A stretch of DNA of 64,000 bases from the NCBI RefSeq assembly GCF_001005085.2, contig NZ_LBMU02000027.1:62001-126000 (forward strand), written 5' to 3'. The notes beneath the pieces were generated by a model that saw nothing but the letters and a program-made list of their open reading frames with translations, made no database searches and had not been told where the DNA came from. Of this stretch, positions 7,762 to 14,828 are shown piece by piece. Position 1 is the stretch's first letter. Every line of letters starts with the position of its first letter. The stretch is from Streptomyces humi. Lineage in GTDB: Bacteria; Actinomycetota; Actinomycetes; Streptomycetales; Streptomycetaceae. The position numbers were made by a program, and so were the translations under genes.

Positions 7762-8637
7762 TCAGGCTCCGAGGTCGTACTCCGCCCAGTCGGCCACCGG
7801 TCGGTAACCGATGCGCTGGTACAGGGCGTTGCTCGTCGGGTTGGCGAGGTCCGTGAAGAGGAGCAGGTCGCCGACCCCTTCGGCCAGCGCCGCCCGGCTG
7901 ACCTGCGCGGTGACCGCCCCGGCATAGCCGCGGCCGCGCAGCTCCGGCGGGGTGTAGACGGGTGCGATCCGGGCCTGCCCGGCGATCGTCGGGGTGACCC
8001 CCGCCATGGAGACGGGCGTGCCGTCGGGGGTCTCCCAGAGGGTGACCCCGCCGTACGAGAGCCGGAAGTCGGCCCACTCACCGCCGTCCCGCCCGGCGTG
8101 CAGGCCCGCGTCCGCGAGGAACCCGCCGTACCAGCGGACCAGCAGGTCCCGGTCCGCCTCGGACGCGACCCGCGCCCGGCCCTCGGGCAGCGGCGACGGG
8201 TCGGTCAACTCGGCCAGCCGGTACAGCCGCTGGCGTTCCCCGAGCCGTGCGGTCACCCCGGTCCGCCGCTGCCACGCCGTCGCGAACGCCGCCGCGGTGG
8301 CCTGCTCGGAGGCGAAGCCGGTGACGGGATGGCCGCGGTCGAGGAGACCGTCGACCAGCGTCTCGGTCTCGTCGGCAGTGAGCCGGGTGGTGCGCAGGGC
8401 GTGCGGCGGGGTGTGCAGCAGCGCGGCGCCCACGCTGCCGTCCGCCCGGACCAGCCGGCCGAGGAGCGGGGGCCGGTCGCCGTAGGCCAGCGGCCCGCTG
8501 CGCCGCAGTTGCTCCGTCACCGTCAGGTGGACGGTGTGCAGGTCGGGGCGTGAGTGCAGGAAGTCCCGGGTGTGACTGAGGAATTCGTCGACGTCGGTGG
8601 TGAAGTGCCAGTCGGGTGTGTGGGTTCGGGGGTTCAT
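7762..8637 (-). CDS. GNAT family N-acetyltransferase, two-domain
   Basis: A 291-residue protein with a degenerate N-terminal acetyltransferase-like half and a clear C-terminal GNAT domain. The acetyl-CoA pyrophosphate loop is TPPELRGRGYAGAVTAQV (Q/R-x-x-G-x-G/A), followed by LLLFTDLANPTSNALYQRIGY, the alpha4-beta7 end of the fold. The substrate cannot be predicted. It lies 40 bp downstream of another GNAT gene on the same strand, so they are probably one transcript. Confidence 0.87.
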   Translation of the reverse strand: MNPRTHTPDWHFTTDVDEFLSHTRDFLHSRPDLHTVHLTVTEQLRRSGPLAYGDRPPLLGRLVRADGSVGAALLHTPPHALRTTRLTADETETLVDGLLDRGHPVTGFASEQATAAAFATAWQRRTGVTARLGERQRLYRLAELTDPSPLPEGRARVASEADRDLLVRWYGGFLADAGLHAGRDGGEWADFRLSYGGVTLWETPDGTPVSMAGVTPTIAGQARIAPVYTPPELRGRGYAGAVTAQVSRAALAEGVGDLLLFTDLANPTSNALYQRIGYRPVADWAEYDLGA

Positions 8638-8677
8638 GGTCGATGGTCCCGTCCAACAGCCCTGTCCGGCACCTGAA

Positions 8678-9286
8678 TTACCCGGCCACGGCGGTTGCGG
8701 GGTCCGTCGCGAGGCGGGCGTGCAGGTGGACGTCCCGGAAGGCGTCCTGGCGGCCCGCCTCGAACATCGCGCCGCGCAGGGTCCCCTCGTCCGGGAACCC
8801 GCAGGTCCGGGCGATGCGGCAGGACGCCTCGTGGCCGAGCGCGTGTCCCAGCTCCAGCCGGTACAGGCCCAGTTCGGCGAAGGTCCAGGCGGCGGCGAGG
8901 TCCAGGGCGTGGGTGGCGACCCCGCGGCCCCGCGCCTCGGGGAGCACCCAGTAGCCGACCCGGGCCGACCGGAACACCCGGTCGATCACGTTGATGCCGA
9001 TGTGACCGAGGGTCGCACCGCTCGCCGCGTCCGCGATGCGGAACGGCACGCAGATCCCGTCGTCCGCCTGGGCCTGCTGTCTGACCAGGGCGGCCCGGGC
9101 GCCGGCCAGGTCGGTCTCGGTCGTGAGCGGAGTGTTCCAGCGGCGGAACTCCGGGTCGGTACGGCCGCGCAGCCAGCTCTCCAGATGGGCTTCCGTGTCC
9201 GGGTCCCAGTGGTCGAGCCGCAGGCCGTAACCGTGCGGAGCGGGGTCGGGACGGCGGGCTGCGGGCTGTTCGTCGGTCAGGGCCAT
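8678..9286 (-). CDS. GNAT family N-acetyltransferase, RimJ/RimL type
   Basis: A 202-residue acetyltransferase whose order of motifs is that of the RimJ/RimL and aminoglycoside 6'-acetyltransferase-like subgroup: GHIGINVIDRVFRSARVGYW, then LPEARGRGVATHALDLAAAW (acetyl-CoA loop), then LGLYRLELGHALGHEASCRI ahead of the final strands. These acetylate protein N-termini or small amines. First gene of a likely two-gene unit with the downstream GNAT. Confidence 0.88.
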   Translation of the reverse strand: MALTDEQPAARRPDPAPHGYGLRLDHWDPDTEAHLESWLRGRTDPEFRRWNTPLTTETDLAGARAALVRQQAQADDGICVPFRIADAASGATLGHIGINVIDRVFRSARVGYWVLPEARGRGVATHALDLAAAWTFAELGLYRLELGHALGHEASCRIARTCGFPDEGTLRGAMFEAGRQDAFRDVHLHARLATDPATAVAG

Positions 9287-9329
9287 GCGCCCATTGAAAC
9301 CCGTGGGGCAGGTGACGGCCCAGCGGGTT

Positions 9330-9758
9330 TCAGTGGTCCGCCGGGCGGAACACCGGCACCCCGTCCCGGAAGGCGACCTCCAAGGGAAGACCGGCGCGCG
9401 GCCGGGGCGTCTCCACCAGTTCGGTCATCATGCGCGGCCCCTCCGCCAGGTCGACCACGGCGGCCGTGTACGGGACCCGGTCGCCGAACGGCGGGAGGTC
9501 GTTGCGGTGGACGACGGACCAGGTGTAGAGCGTCGCTCGGCCCGTCGCGGCCTCCCAGGCGCCGTCCTCGCTCCAGCAGTGCGGGCAGAACTCCCGGGGG
9601 TAGTGGTGGGCCCGGCCGCACGAGCGGCAGCGGCGCAGCAGCAGCCGGCCCTCGGCCGCCGCCGCCCAGTAGGGGCGGGTGAAGGCGTCCGGCTCGGGGA
9701 GGTCGTGGCGCCGGGGCGGCGGAGTGCCGGGGGACCGGTCGCCGGTCGTCGCATCCAT
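9330..9758 (-). CDS. DUF35 zinc-ribbon/OB-fold protein
   Basis: A 142-residue Zn-ribbon-OB-fold protein. The ribbon is CRSCGRAHHYPREFCPHC (two C-x-x-C pairs), preceded by the typical FTRPYWAAAAEGRLLL helix. The OB part includes TLYTWSVVHRNDLPPFGDR and VPYTAAVVDLAEGPRM. DUF35 proteins form complexes with thiolase-fold partners, as in Ltp2-ChsH2, and here the thiolase-like gene 4 kb to the left carries the same operator. It is unusual that the two are not adjacent. The palindrome begins 5 bp upstream of the ATG and no ribosome binding site intervenes, so the mRNA may be leaderless. Divergent from the tannase gene. Confidence 0.88.
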   Translation of the reverse strand: MDATTGDRSPGTPPPRRHDLPEPDAFTRPYWAAAAEGRLLLRRCRSCGRAHHYPREFCPHCWSEDGAWEAATGRATLYTWSVVHRNDLPPFGDRVPYTAAVVDLAEGPRMMTELVETPRPRAGLPLEVAFRDGVPVFRPADH

Positions 9759-9762
9759 GCTC

Positions 9763-9777
9763 CTGACGGTACGTCAG
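9763..9777. promoter_or_regulatory. Palindromic operator, DUF35 promoter
   Basis: CTGACGGTACGTCAG is a perfect CTGACG-N3-CGTCAG palindrome, 4 bp clear of the DUF35 start codon. One of two perfect copies in the window. Confidence 0.75.
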
Positions 9778-9847
9778 GTCGGCGGAGAAGCCGAGGGCCG
9801 GGCCCGAAAAGGCTGTGCGTTCCCCGCGGGACTGTGCGCCACCCATG

Positions 9848-9892
9848 AATTGCCGGCAATTGTTGACGATTTTGTTGGAGCTCACCTACGTT
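9848..9892 (+). promoter_or_regulatory. Promoter of the tannase gene with upstream palindrome
   Basis: A 14-bp perfect palindrome AATTGCCGGCAATT (9848-9861) sits next to a -35-like TTGACG (9863-9868). After 18 bp comes TACGTT (9887-9892) as a -10. This gives a leader of roughly 40 nt for the tannase gene. The palindrome is AT-rich for this genome and is a good candidate for repressor or activator binding. Confidence 0.5.
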
Positions 9893-9935
9893 CGCAGACG
9901 CAAGGCCAAGGAGACGGAAGACGAGGGGCAGCACC

Positions 9936-11564
9936 GTGAAGCACAGGTCAGTGAAGCGCAGGACGGTCGTCATGGGCATCGGCGCCACGGCCGGCGTCGC
10001 GGCGGCCGGCGGGATCGCGCTCGGCGCCCAGGCGGCCGACGGCTCGTCCGCGGATTCCCCGGGCGCCTCCGGCTCCCTGGCGTTCGACCCGGACGCCTAC
10101 ACGAAGCTGACGAAGACCATCACCGACGCGGACGGCGCGGACCACTCCGTGACGTACCACTTCTGGAAGGCGATCACCTATGTCGCCAACCCGGTGGACG
10201 AGACCTACCAGTCCCTGATCGTCAGCGCCCCGGTCGAGATCGACGGCAAGGCCGTCGACCCGGCGGACGCGCCGATCCTGCTCGCCAACTCCATCGGCGG
10301 CTACATGCCCGCCTCCGTCGCGGACGCCACCGAGGTCGGCGGCGGCGGTTCGGCCATGGGCGGCGGTGCGGCCCCCAGCGGCGCCCCCGGCTCCACCACC
10401 AGCGCGGCCCCGAACGCCAACGGCAACACCAACGCGACCGGCGGTGCCACCTCGAGCAACCAGCTGCTCGCACTGGCCGCCGGGTACGTCGTGATCGAGC
10501 CGGGTGCCCGCGGCCGCACCCTCAAGAACTCCGCCGGCGAGTACTACGGCACCGCGCCCGCCGCGATCGTCGACCTCAAGGCCGCCGTCCGGTACATCAA
10601 GGCGAACAAGGGCGCCGTCCCCGGCGACGTGGACCGCATCGTCTCCGCGGGAACCAGCGCGGGCGGCGCCCTGTCCACGCTGCTCGGCGCCTCCGGCGAC
10701 AGCCCGGTCTACGAGAAGTACCTGAAGGAGCTCGGCGCCGCCGACGCCTCCGACGCGGTCTTCGCGGTCGGCGCCTGGTGCCCGATCACCGACCTGGAGC
10801 ACGCCGACGGCGCCTACGAGTGGAACTGGGGCACCAACGCGCTCGCCACCGGCAAGCAGGTCGACCAGTCCGTCTCCAAGGACCTCAAGGGGCAGTTCGC
10901 CGAGTACCAGGCGAGCCTGCGGCTCCGCGGCCTGTCCGGCTTCGGCCCGCTGACCGCCCGCAACTACGACGACTACCTGGTCGAGCAGTACCTCCAGCCG
11001 TCCGCCACCGCCTACCTCGCCGCGCTCTCGGACTCCGACCGCGAGACGTACCTCGCCTCCAACACCTTCATCACCTGGTCCGGCGGCAAAGCCACCTTCA
11101 CCTGGGCCGACTTCCTCACCCACGTCGGCGCCCGGAAGAAGGACACCCCGGCCTTCGACGCCTTCGACCTGTCGGCGGGCGAGAACAACGAGTTCGGCGC
11201 GGGCACCACGGAGAGCCGGCACTTCACGGCGTACGGCGCGAAGAACGACAGCACCGGGCTGAGCAGCAAGCGGGTCGCCGCCGACATCCCCGCGAAGCTG
11301 AACCTGATGAACCCGATGTACCACCTGGTGGAGAAGGTCAACGACCGCCGCTCCAAGCACTGGTGGATCCGCCTCGGCACCAGCGACTCCGACACCTCGC
11401 ACGTGATCTCGGCGAACCTGGCCGCCCGCCTGGACAACCTCGGCGACGACGTGAACCACCTCTACTACTGGGACCAGGGTCATGGCGCCAACACCGACCC
11501 CGGTGACTTCATCACCTGGATCGCGAAGGTGACGGGCTATCGCAAGGGCAGGAAGCACTCGTAA
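9936..11564 (+). CDS. Subtype B tannase (Tat-exported carboxylesterase)
   Basis: A 542-residue secreted alpha/beta hydrolase. The N-terminus MKHRSVKRRTVVMGIGATAG carries a twin-arginine signal, with a likely cleavage after AQA near residue 34. The nucleophile motif is AGTSAGGALS, the G-T-S-A-G-G form of bacterial tannases, and the C-terminus contains a YYWDQGHGAN stretch that supplies the catalytic His. Tannases split galloyl ester bonds in tannins, releasing gallic acid. An Ala/Ser/Gly-rich insertion at about residues 128-170 interrupts the early part of the fold. The gene stands alone with its own promoter and two terminator hairpins. Assignment to tannase rather than another aromatic esterase rests on family likeness. 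Confidence 0.82.
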   Translation: MKHRSVKRRTVVMGIGATAGVAAAGGIALGAQAADGSSADSPGASGSLAFDPDAYTKLTKTITDADGADHSVTYHFWKAITYVANPVDETYQSLIVSAPVEIDGKAVDPADAPILLANSIGGYMPASVADATEVGGGGSAMGGGAAPSGAPGSTTSAAPNANGNTNATGGATSSNQLLALAAGYVVIEPGARGRTLKNSAGEYYGTAPAAIVDLKAAVRYIKANKGAVPGDVDRIVSAGTSAGGALSTLLGASGDSPVYEKYLKELGAADASDAVFAVGAWCPITDLEHADGAYEWNWGTNALATGKQVDQSVSKDLKGQFAEYQASLRLRGLSGFGPLTARNYDDYLVEQYLQPSATAYLAALSDSDRETYLASNTFITWSGGKATFTWADFLTHVGARKKDTPAFDAFDLSAGENNEFGAGTTESRHFTAYGAKNDSTGLSSKRVAADIPAKLNLMNPMYHLVEKVNDRRSKHWWIRLGTSDSDTSHVISANLAARLDNLGDDVNHLYYWDQGHGANTDPGDFITWIAKVTGYRKGRKHS

Positions 11565-11641
11565 AAGCAGCGGCCCTCGCAGAGGTAAGAACCTCTCACA
11601 ATCGAGATAGGCCCCCCACTGCCGCGATAACCTCCCCGAAC

Positions 11642-11676
11642 GCGGTGTCCTTTTCCCGTCTGTCTGAGGACACCGC
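11642..11676 (+). terminator. First hairpin after tannase
   Basis: Arms GCGGTGTCC and GGACACCGC (9 bp, perfect) with a 17-nt loop, 77 bp after the tannase stop. Stacked with a second, stronger hairpin. Confidence 0.55.
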
Positions 11677-11679
11677 CCA

Positions 11680-11723
11680 CCCGTGCCGTCGGGCTCCAGC
11701 GCACCGGAGCCCGACGGCACGGG
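11680..11723 (+). terminator. Strong terminator hairpin after tannase
   Basis: Perfect 18-bp arms starting CCCGTGCCGTCGGGCTCC around an 8-nt loop, followed by CCTTTTCGCGCCC. It ends the tannase transcript and insulates the flavin monooxygenase gene. Confidence 0.9.
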
Positions 11724-11874
11724 CCTTTTCGCGCCCTTTCTCTTCCGTTTCCGTGCAGACCGAGTGGGCTACGCCACAAATCCCACCCACGACTCCTACG
11801 GGTGTGATCAATCCGCAACCAATTCCGGTCTTGACCGAGACCCATCAACGTGACGCGTGATTACGCTCGCGCTC

Positions 11875-13044
11875 ATGGCCGTGTTCTCCCCCACCGTTTC
11901 GCCCGTGTACGTCATCGGCGCCGGCCCCGGAGGTCTCGCCGCCGCGTACGCGCTGCGGGCCCGGGGCATCCGTGCCGTCGTCCTGGAGAAGTCCGACAGC
12001 GTCGGCGCGTCCTGGCGCCGCCACTACGACCGTCTCCACCTGCACACCACCCGCCGGCTGTCCGCCCTGCCCGGGCTGCCCATGCCACGCCGGTTCGGCC
12101 GCTGGGTCTCCCGCGACGACGTGGTGCGCTATCTGGAGAAGTACGCCGAGCACCACGAGCTGGAGATCGTCACCGGTGTCGAGGTGTCCCGCGTGGAGCG
12201 CTCGCCCGACGGCGACGGCTGGCTGCTGCACGCCTCCGGCGGCCGCGAGCTGACCGGCTCCGCGGTGGTGGTCGCCACCGGCTTCAACCACACCCCGCGC
12301 ATCCCCGACTGGCCGGGCCTGGACGGCTACGGGGGCCGGTTCCTGCACGCCGGCGAGTACCGCGACGCCAAGCCGTTCGCCGGGCAGGACGTGCTGGTCG
12401 TCGGGGTCGGCAACACCGGCGCCGAGATCGCCGTCGACCTGGCGGAGGGCGGCGCGGCCCGGGTCCGGCTGGCCGTCCGCACGGTCCCGCACATCGTGCG
12501 CCGCTCCACGGCGGGCTGGGCCGCCCAGTACAACTCGGTCCTGGTACGACGGCTCCCCACCGCCCTGGTGGACCGGCTGGCCCGCACCATGGCCAAGGTC
12601 AGCGTGCCCGACCTCGCCGCCCACGGGCTGCCCCGCCCCGACACCGGCCTCTACAGCCGGGTCAAGCAGGGCTCCATCCCGGTCCTGGACGTCGGCCTGA
12701 TCGACGCCGTGCGGCAGGGCAGGGTCGAGATCGTGGCCGCCGTCGAGGGCTTCGAGGACGGCAAGGTCGTCCTCGCCGACGGCACCCGCACCTCCCCCGA
12801 CGCGGTGATCGCGGCCACCGGGTACGTGCGCGCCCTGGAGGGCCTGGTCGGCCACCTCGACGTCCTCGACGGCCGCGGCCGCCCCGTCGTGCACGGCCCG
12901 CGCACCCCGGGGAACGCCCCCGGCCTCTACTTCACCGGCTACACCAACCCGATCAGCGGCATGTTCCGCGAGATGGCCATCGACGCGGAGAAGATCGCGA
13001 AGGCGCTCGCGAAGGTGCTCGCGAAGCGCGGCCGGACGGCGTAG
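11875..13044 (+). CDS. Flavin-containing monooxygenase-like NAD(P)/FAD oxidoreductase
   Basis: A 389-residue class B flavoprotein. The N-terminal FAD-binding Rossmann motif is VIGAGPGGLAAAYALRARGI. The ATG hinge (VVATGFNHTPRIPDWPG) and the NADPH-binding motif VVGVGNTGAEIAVDLAEGG are both present, and the second ATG-type motif is AATGYVRALEG. Such enzymes hydroxylate amines or sulfides or carry out Baeyer-Villiger oxidations (YUC/CzcO-like group). An upstream in-frame GTG six codons earlier is possible; neither start has a clear ribosome binding site. Neighbours are unrelated in strand logic, so the substrate is open. Confidence 0.87.
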   Translation: MAVFSPTVSPVYVIGAGPGGLAAAYALRARGIRAVVLEKSDSVGASWRRHYDRLHLHTTRRLSALPGLPMPRRFGRWVSRDDVVRYLEKYAEHHELEIVTGVEVSRVERSPDGDGWLLHASGGRELTGSAVVVATGFNHTPRIPDWPGLDGYGGRFLHAGEYRDAKPFAGQDVLVVGVGNTGAEIAVDLAEGGAARVRLAVRTVPHIVRRSTAGWAAQYNSVLVRRLPTALVDRLARTMAKVSVPDLAAHGLPRPDTGLYSRVKQGSIPVLDVGLIDAVRQGRVEIVAAVEGFEDGKVVLADGTRTSPDAVIAATGYVRALEGLVGHLDVLDGRGRPVVHGPRTPGNAPGLYFTGYTNPISGMFREMAIDAEKIAKALAKVLAKRGRTA

Positions 13045-13205
13045 AAGTCCTCAACCTCCTTACGTACACGTTCTCTTGGTCATGTGACGGATGCGACCAG
13101 AGTTGTTTGTTACCGGCGGTAGCAGCATGCCCGTGCGCGAGACCAGAATGTGAGCCCTGCTCAACTTTCCGGCTCCACCCCTCTCGCTCAGTACGGAGGA
13201 CGCAC

Positions 13206-14711
13206 GTGGCACGTGAAAGACAGCTCTCCCGCCGCTCCCTGCTCGGCGGTGCCGCCGCCGGGGCGGCCGGCCTCACCACGGTCTCGGCGGTCTCCGCCGG
13301 TACGGCCGCGGCGGCGACCACGGCCGGCTCCCGGACCGTCGACGTCGCGGTCGTCGGCGGCGGCCTCGCCGGGCTCACCGCGGCCCGCGACCTGGTGGCC
13401 GGCGGCAGGACCGTGGCCGTCCTGGAGGCCCGGGACCGGGTCGGCGGCCGGGTGGTGAACCTGAAGCTGGCCAACGGCGGTTTCACCGAGGGCGGCGGCG
13501 AGTTCATCGGCCCCACCCAGGACCGCGTCAAGGCCCTCGCCGACTCCCTGGGCGTGGCGACCTTCACCACCTACAACACGGGCGACAACCTCCTCTACAA
13601 GGGCGGCAGGCGCACCCCCTACGACACCGGCGGCCTGCTCGGCTCGGTCCCGCCGGTGGACGCGGCCGGGCTCGCCAACGCGGCGATCGTGCAGTCCGAG
13701 CTGGACAGCATGGCCGCGACGGTGCCGGTGGACGCGCCCTGGACCGCAGCCAAGGCCGCCGAGTGGGACAAGCAGACCTTCGAGAGCTGGCTGAACGCCA
13801 ACGCGGTCGTCCCCTCCGCCAAGTTCCTGCTGGACCTGGCCTGCACGTCGATCTTCTCGGCGCAGCCCCGCGAACTCTCCCTGCTCTACGTCCTGTACTA
13901 CATCGCCGCCGCCGGGAACGAGTCCACGCCCGGCACCCTGGAGCGCCTCACCGACACCGCGAACGGCGCCCAGGAGTCCCGGTTCGTGGGCGGCTCCCAG
14001 CAGGTCCCGATCAAGCTGGCGGCGACCCTCGGCGACCGGGTGGTGCTGGGCGCCCCGGTGCGCTCCGTCGTGAAGTCCGGCGGCTCGTACCTGGTCACGG
14101 CGGACGGCGTCACGGTCACCGCGACCCGTGTCGTCGTCGCCGTACCGCCCCCGCTGGCCGCCCGCATCACCTTCGACCCGCTGCTGCCGGCCGCCCGCGA
14201 CCAGCTCACCCAGCGGATGCCGATGGGCTCGATCGGCAAGGCGATCGCGGTGTACGACACCCCGTTCTGGCGGGCCGACGGCCTCAACGGGCAGGCCGTC
14301 AGCGACTCCGGCGTGGTCCGCTCGACCTTCGACAACTCCCCGCCGGACGCCTCCTACGGAGCGCTGATGGGCTTCATCGAGGCCGACGAGATGCGGGCGT
14401 ACGACGCGGCGGGCGAGGCCGAGATCAAGGCCGCCGTGCTGGCCGACTACGTCAACTACTTCGGCGACAAGGCCAAATCACCCACCTCCTTCGTGCTGCA
14501 ACGCTGGGACAATGAGGGCTTCTCCCGGGGCGGCCCGGTGGCCTACGCACCGCCCGGTGTGCTGACCGCGTACGGGGCCGCGCTGCGCGAGCCGGTCGAC
14601 GGCGTGCACTGGGCCGGGACGGAGACCTCCACGTTCTGGACGGGCTTCATGGACGGGGCGGTGCGGTCGGGCGAACGGGCGGCCAGGGAGGTGCTGGCCG
14701 CCCTCGGGTGA
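13206..14711 (+). CDS. Tat-exported flavin monoamine oxidase family protein
   Basis: A 501-residue FAD amine oxidase. The GTG start has GGAGGA 5 nt upstream and gives MARERQLSRRSLLGGAAAGA, a twin-arginine signal, so the mature enzyme acts outside the cell. The FAD motif is VAVVGGGLAGLTAARDLVAG, followed by LEARDRVGGRVVN and the GGGEFIGPTQDRV block typical of the monoamine oxidase family. The C-terminal FAD-contacting block is VHWAGTETSTFWTGFMDGAV. It would deaminate an amine or L-amino acid with release of aldehyde or keto acid, ammonia and peroxide. The longer open frame upstream is the shadow of the monooxygenase gene. Confidence 0.9.
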   Translation: MARERQLSRRSLLGGAAAGAAGLTTVSAVSAGTAAAATTAGSRTVDVAVVGGGLAGLTAARDLVAGGRTVAVLEARDRVGGRVVNLKLANGGFTEGGGEFIGPTQDRVKALADSLGVATFTTYNTGDNLLYKGGRRTPYDTGGLLGSVPPVDAAGLANAAIVQSELDSMAATVPVDAPWTAAKAAEWDKQTFESWLNANAVVPSAKFLLDLACTSIFSAQPRELSLLYVLYYIAAAGNESTPGTLERLTDTANGAQESRFVGGSQQVPIKLAATLGDRVVLGAPVRSVVKSGGSYLVTADGVTVTATRVVVAVPPPLAARITFDPLLPAARDQLTQRMPMGSIGKAIAVYDTPFWRADGLNGQAVSDSGVVRSTFDNSPPDASYGALMGFIEADEMRAYDAAGEAEIKAAVLADYVNYFGDKAKSPTSFVLQRWDNEGFSRGGPVAYAPPGVLTAYGAALREPVDGVHWAGTETSTFWTGFMDGAVRSGERAAREVLAALG

Positions 14712-14755
14712 CGGACGGAGCGTTTTCGGCCTCAACTTTGCGTGCAGACCGGTTC

Positions 14756-14770
14756 CTGACGCAGTGTCAG
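14756..14770. promoter_or_regulatory. Palindromic operator, acyl-CoA synthetase promoter, distal copy
   Basis: CTGACGCAGTGTCAG, one mismatch. With the next site it forms a larger inverted repeat: 13-bp arms TGACGCAGTGTCA and its exact complement separated by 11 bp. Confidence 0.7.
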
Positions 14771-14779
14771 TTCAGTAAT

Positions 14780-14794
14780 CTGACACTGCGTCAG
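14780..14794. promoter_or_regulatory. Palindromic operator, acyl-CoA synthetase promoter, proximal copy
   Basis: CTGACACTGCGTCAG, the mirror image of the previous site, centre-to-centre 24 bp, ending 34 bp before the synthetase start. Paired sites suggest cooperative binding by two dimers. Confidence 0.7.
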
Positions 14795-14828
14795 TTAATT
14801 GTGCTGTCACACAGGAGCGGGCGGACCG

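Noticed and set aside
11850-13205. A long frame ahead of the amine oxidase
   Set aside because: It is antiphase to the flavin monooxygenase and lacks any domain; the amine oxidase has its own ribosome binding site and Tat signal.
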